The notes under the pieces are model-generated. The model saw only the letters and a program-made list of their open reading frames with translations. It was not told the DNA's origin and made no database searches. The translations under genes and the position numbers were made by a program. From NCBI GenBank assembly GCA_002691795.1, contig NZIY01000002.1, positions 1-16,533 on the forward strand: a stretch of 16,533 nt of DNA, given 5' to 3'. This DNA is from SAR116 cluster bacterium. GTDB taxonomy: Bacteria; Pseudomonadota; Alphaproteobacteria; Puniceispirillales; Marisalimonadaceae. The number at the start of each line of letters is the position of its first letter. Position 1 is the first letter of the stretch. Below are positions 14,638 to 16,533 of this stretch, piece by piece.

Positions 14638-14656
14638 TTGATTAAATTTTAATCAA
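14638..14656. repeat. 19-base AT-rich palindrome between the Ldh2 and transporter genes
   Basis: TTGATTAAATTTTAATCAA has 9-base perfect arms around one central base, 24 bases after the Ldh2 stop and about 90 bases before the permease gene. The one-base centre is poor for an RNA hairpin and no T-run follows on the plus strand, so a dimeric regulator operator is as likely as a terminator. Chance is not excluded in AT-rich DNA. Confidence 0.35.
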
Positions 14657-14747
14657 AAACGATTTAATTATTAAAATAATTCAAATATTGAATAAAAAGC
14701 AATCACTTAACATCATTTTAGATTAATCTCACACTTTTGGTGTGCAT

Positions 14748-15425
14748 ATGTTTGAGTTAAGATTTTTTGAAATTTATCGCTCTCAAGAGTATTTATCACT
14801 TTTACTAGATGGCATCTTCGTAAGCACAGCTCTGACAATTTTTGGTGGGATATTGGGATTTATGATAGCTTTTATATTAGCAGCTTTAATTTATTGGAGA
14901 GTTTTTGGCATAAGTTTTATAAGTACTTGTTATGTAGATTTCATAAGAAATACTCCACTAATTGTTCAAATATTTTTTATAACCTTTGGCTTGCCAGCTC
15001 TTTTTGGTTATGTATGGCCTTTTTGGTGTCACGCTTTATTAGCTTTAACGATTAATTTTTCAGGATATTTTGCAGAAATATTAAGAAGTGGATACGAGTC
15101 AACACCTAAAGGACAAATTGAAGCTGCCTTGGCTTTAAACCTAAACAAAAAAATAGTTTTTAGAAAAATAATATTGCCGCAAACAATTATTAAAATGTTT
15201 CCATCATTATCTAGCCAATTCATATTTATTTTTCTAACAACAGGTATAATTTCTGAGATAGGAGTAACAGACTTAACACATGCGGGACTTTTTATAGATA
15301 GTAGAATTTTTCGTTCATTTGAAATATTTATTGTACTTACTTTTCTATATATAGTTATGTCTCTAGTTTACAAATCATGTTTAGAAATAATTTTTAAAAT
15401 TTCACTTGGTAAAAGAGCATTGTAA
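14748..15425 (+). CDS. Polar amino-acid ABC transporter permease, first subunit
   Basis: An inner-membrane permease of the His/Glu/Gln/Arg (HisMQ-type) class with about five spans. Early LLLDGIFVSTALTIFGGILGF is the typical start of the transmembrane domain, DFIRNTPLIVQIFFI is the conserved arginine-threonine-proline segment, and GQIEAALALNLNKKIVFRKI with ILPQ is the EAA loop for the ATPase. I prefer ATG 14748 (225 residues), since GGTG five bases ahead is the only plausible ribosome site. A GTG at 14742 in the same frame would add two residues. A short CACAC/GTGTG inverted repeat at 14730-14744 overlaps that site and could affect translation. It is coupled to the second permease by a one-base stop-start overlap (TAATG). 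Confidence 0.92.
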   Translation: MFELRFFEIYRSQEYLSLLLDGIFVSTALTIFGGILGFMIAFILAALIYWRVFGISFISTCYVDFIRNTPLIVQIFFITFGLPALFGYVWPFWCHALLALTINFSGYFAEILRSGYESTPKGQIEAALALNLNKKIVFRKIILPQTIIKMFPSLSSQFIFIFLTTGIISEIGVTDLTHAGLFIDSRIFRSFEIFIVLTFLYIVMSLVYKSCLEIIFKISLGKRAL

Positions 15426-16108
15426 TGGAAGATTTATTAATAAATATTTTAGGTAAGCCTGAAGGTATCATTATATCCCAATTAATTGCAGCTTGTAGAT
15501 TTACGATATACTTATCACTAATTGCTTTTGTAGGAGGTGGAATTTTAGGAATTTTGATCACCTTTTTAAGAATAATTCCAAATAAGTTCTTAAATAAATT
15601 TAGTTTTTCTTATGTTTGGTTGTTTCAATCCGTTCCGCTTTTAATGCTTTTATTTTTGTCAGGTTTAGGAGTTCCTAAATTGCTTGGGCATGATATAGAC
15701 CCTTGGATAGCTGCTACATTATCTTTAGTTATTTTCACATCAGCCTATCTATCTGAAGTTTGGAGAGGTTCAATTATCGCTGTATCTCAAGGTCAATGGG
15801 AAGCAGCAATAAGTATAAATTTAAATTTTACACTTAGCCTAGTTTTGATAATTATACCTCAAGCTTTTAAATATAGTGTAGCACCAACTATAAGTTTTTT
15901 AATTCAAATAATTAAAGGAACTTCTTTAGCATATATCATAGGATTTCAAGATCTTATGTTATTGGGAAAGAGATGGGCAAATGCTCCTGTTCCAGGATCA
16001 GAACCTTTTATAATCTTTCCAATTATGGCAGTTATGTATTTCTGTCTTTGTTATCCTCTAGCTGTTTATGCAAAGCATTTAGAGAAAAAAATATTAATAA
16101 ATAATTAA
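15425..16108 (+). CDS. Polar amino-acid ABC transporter permease, second subunit
   Basis: A 227-residue inner-membrane protein, partner of the preceding permease, which it overlaps by one base. It has about five spans: LIAACRFTIYLSLIAFVGGG at the front, YVWLFQSVPLLMLLFLSG (the conserved Q-S-x-P-L-L segment), SAYLSEVWRGSI, then the EAA loop GQWEAAISINLNFTLSLVLI followed by IIPQAFK. A heterodimer of the two permeases would form the channel. The binding protein follows 19 bases later. No ATPase gene is seen before the window ends; it may follow or be supplied elsewhere. Confidence 0.92.
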   Translation: MEDLLINILGKPEGIIISQLIAACRFTIYLSLIAFVGGGILGILITFLRIIPNKFLNKFSFSYVWLFQSVPLLMLLFLSGLGVPKLLGHDIDPWIAATLSLVIFTSAYLSEVWRGSIIAVSQGQWEAAISINLNFTLSLVLIIIPQAFKYSVAPTISFLIQIIKGTSLAYIIGFQDLMLLGKRWANAPVPGSEPFIIFPIMAVMYFCLCYPLAVYAKHLEKKILINN

Positions 16109-16127
16109 ATTAGTGAAAGGAGAAATT

Positions 16128-16533
16128 ATGTTAAAATTAATTAAATTATTTTTTGTATTCCTAACATTTACTTTAAGTTCTGCATTTGCAGATTTAAGTG
16201 ATATATTAAAAAAAGGTGAGGTAAAAATTGCAGTACCTGAAGCTTTCCCTCCATTTGGTGCTGTTGGAAAATCTGGCGAGCATGAAGGTTATGATGTCGA
16301 CGTTGCCAAGTTAATTGCAAAAGATTTAGGTGTGAAGTTGAAGATAGTTCCAGTTGTATCTAAACAAAGAATACCATTTTTAGAAACTGATAAAGTTGAT
16401 TTAGTTATATCTACAATGGGTGCTAATCCAAAAAGAGCGAAATCAATAAATTTCTCAAGTGCTTATGCTCCTTTTTACTCTGGTGTATTTGCACCGTCCT
16501 CCATTAAGATCAATTCATATGCAGATTTAGATG
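16128..16533 (+). CDS. Polar amino-acid ABC transporter substrate-binding protein (SBP_bac_3), C-terminus cut by window edge
   Basis: An open frame from ATG 16128 to the right edge (135 codons). A strong AAAGGAGA ribosome site lies just upstream, stronger than those of the two permeases, which fits the higher amount of binding protein needed. Residues 1-21 are a signal peptide (LIKLFFVFLTFTLSSAFA). The mature part has KIAVPEAFPPFGAVG, HEGYDVDVAKLIAKDLGVKL, VDLVISTMGANPKRAKSINFS and a following aromatic stretch: the first lobe of family 3 binding proteins for polar amino acids. The arginine in NPKRAKSINFS sits where the amino-acid carboxylate contact is found in relatives. The ligand cannot be told. 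Confidence 0.93.
   Translation, partial: MLKLIKLFFVFLTFTLSSAFADLSDILKKGEVKIAVPEAFPPFGAVGKSGEHEGYDVDVAKLIAKDLGVKLKIVPVVSKQRIPFLETDKVDLVISTMGANPKRAKSINFSSAYAPFYSGVFAPSSIKINSYADLD

Noticed and set aside
15029..15223. Minus-strand open frame inside the first amino-acid permease
   Set aside because: Shadow frame opposite the conserved EAA loop region.
1..16533. tRNA genes, rRNA, CRISPR arrays, transposases, phage or integration sites
   Set aside because: Looked for on both strands by eye; no cloverleaf-like segment, regularly spaced repeat, terminal inverted repeat or mobile-element gene was recognised.

Overview
The window is a very AT-rich, gene-dense piece of a bacterial chromosome with short intergenic gaps. 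I infer a low-GC marine alphaproteobacterium of the Pelagibacterales/HIMB59 type, from the base composition, the cysteine-poor alphaproteobacterial-type Fur, and the set of periplasmic-binding-protein transporters and small-acid catabolic genes. No rRNA, tRNA, CRISPR array, insertion sequence or phage gene is visible.

Layout. (1) Positions 1-2220, minus strand: a three-gene operon of an isocitrate/isopropylmalate-type dehydrogenase, a small ABM-domain protein and an OtnK-type four-carbon acid sugar kinase cut by the left edge. It probably serves catabolism of a C4 sugar acid. (2) Positions 2295-9737: an iron island. Bacterioferritin (bfr) converges on, and overlaps by 4 bases, a 59-residue bacterioferritin-associated ferredoxin (bfd). 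Divergent from bfd is a plus-strand run of a secreted DUF4856-like protein, a membrane di-iron hydroxylase (sterol desaturase superfamily) and a FutA/FbpA-type ferric-iron binding protein. Converging on that run are a 45-residue membrane peptide, a short-chain dehydrogenase, Fur, and the two-domain ferric-iron permease FbpB. Four Fur boxes (19/19, 18/19, 16/19 and 15/19 matches to the classical consensus) sit at the short-chain dehydrogenase, DUF4856, bfd and bfr promoters. The transporter ATPase is not in the window. (3) Positions 9821-13426: a threonine synthase-like enzyme, facing a minus-strand operon of an AbrB-type membrane protein, a DapA-superfamily lyase/aldolase and a GFA-family zinc protein. 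(4) Positions 13504-16533, plus strand: an Ldh2-family NAD(P)-dependent 2-oxoacid/imine reductase, then a polar amino-acid ABC transporter (two permeases and a binding protein cut by the right edge).

How the parts fit. In the iron island the sequence supports Fur control of storage (bfr), release (bfd), a periplasmic protein (DUF4856) and uptake (futA, directly or by read-through). The least explained parts are the DUF4856 protein, the membrane hydroxylase, the short-chain dehydrogenase and the membrane peptide, which together may be an undescribed iron-starvation module. The right half looks like uptake and breakdown of a small amino or hydroxy acid, but the substrate cannot be read from sequence. 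Several genes are easily missed or mis-started: bfd, the 45-residue peptide, the two edge-truncated genes, the TTG-started fbpB, and the AbrB gene, which has no standard start codon ahead of its first 87 residues.
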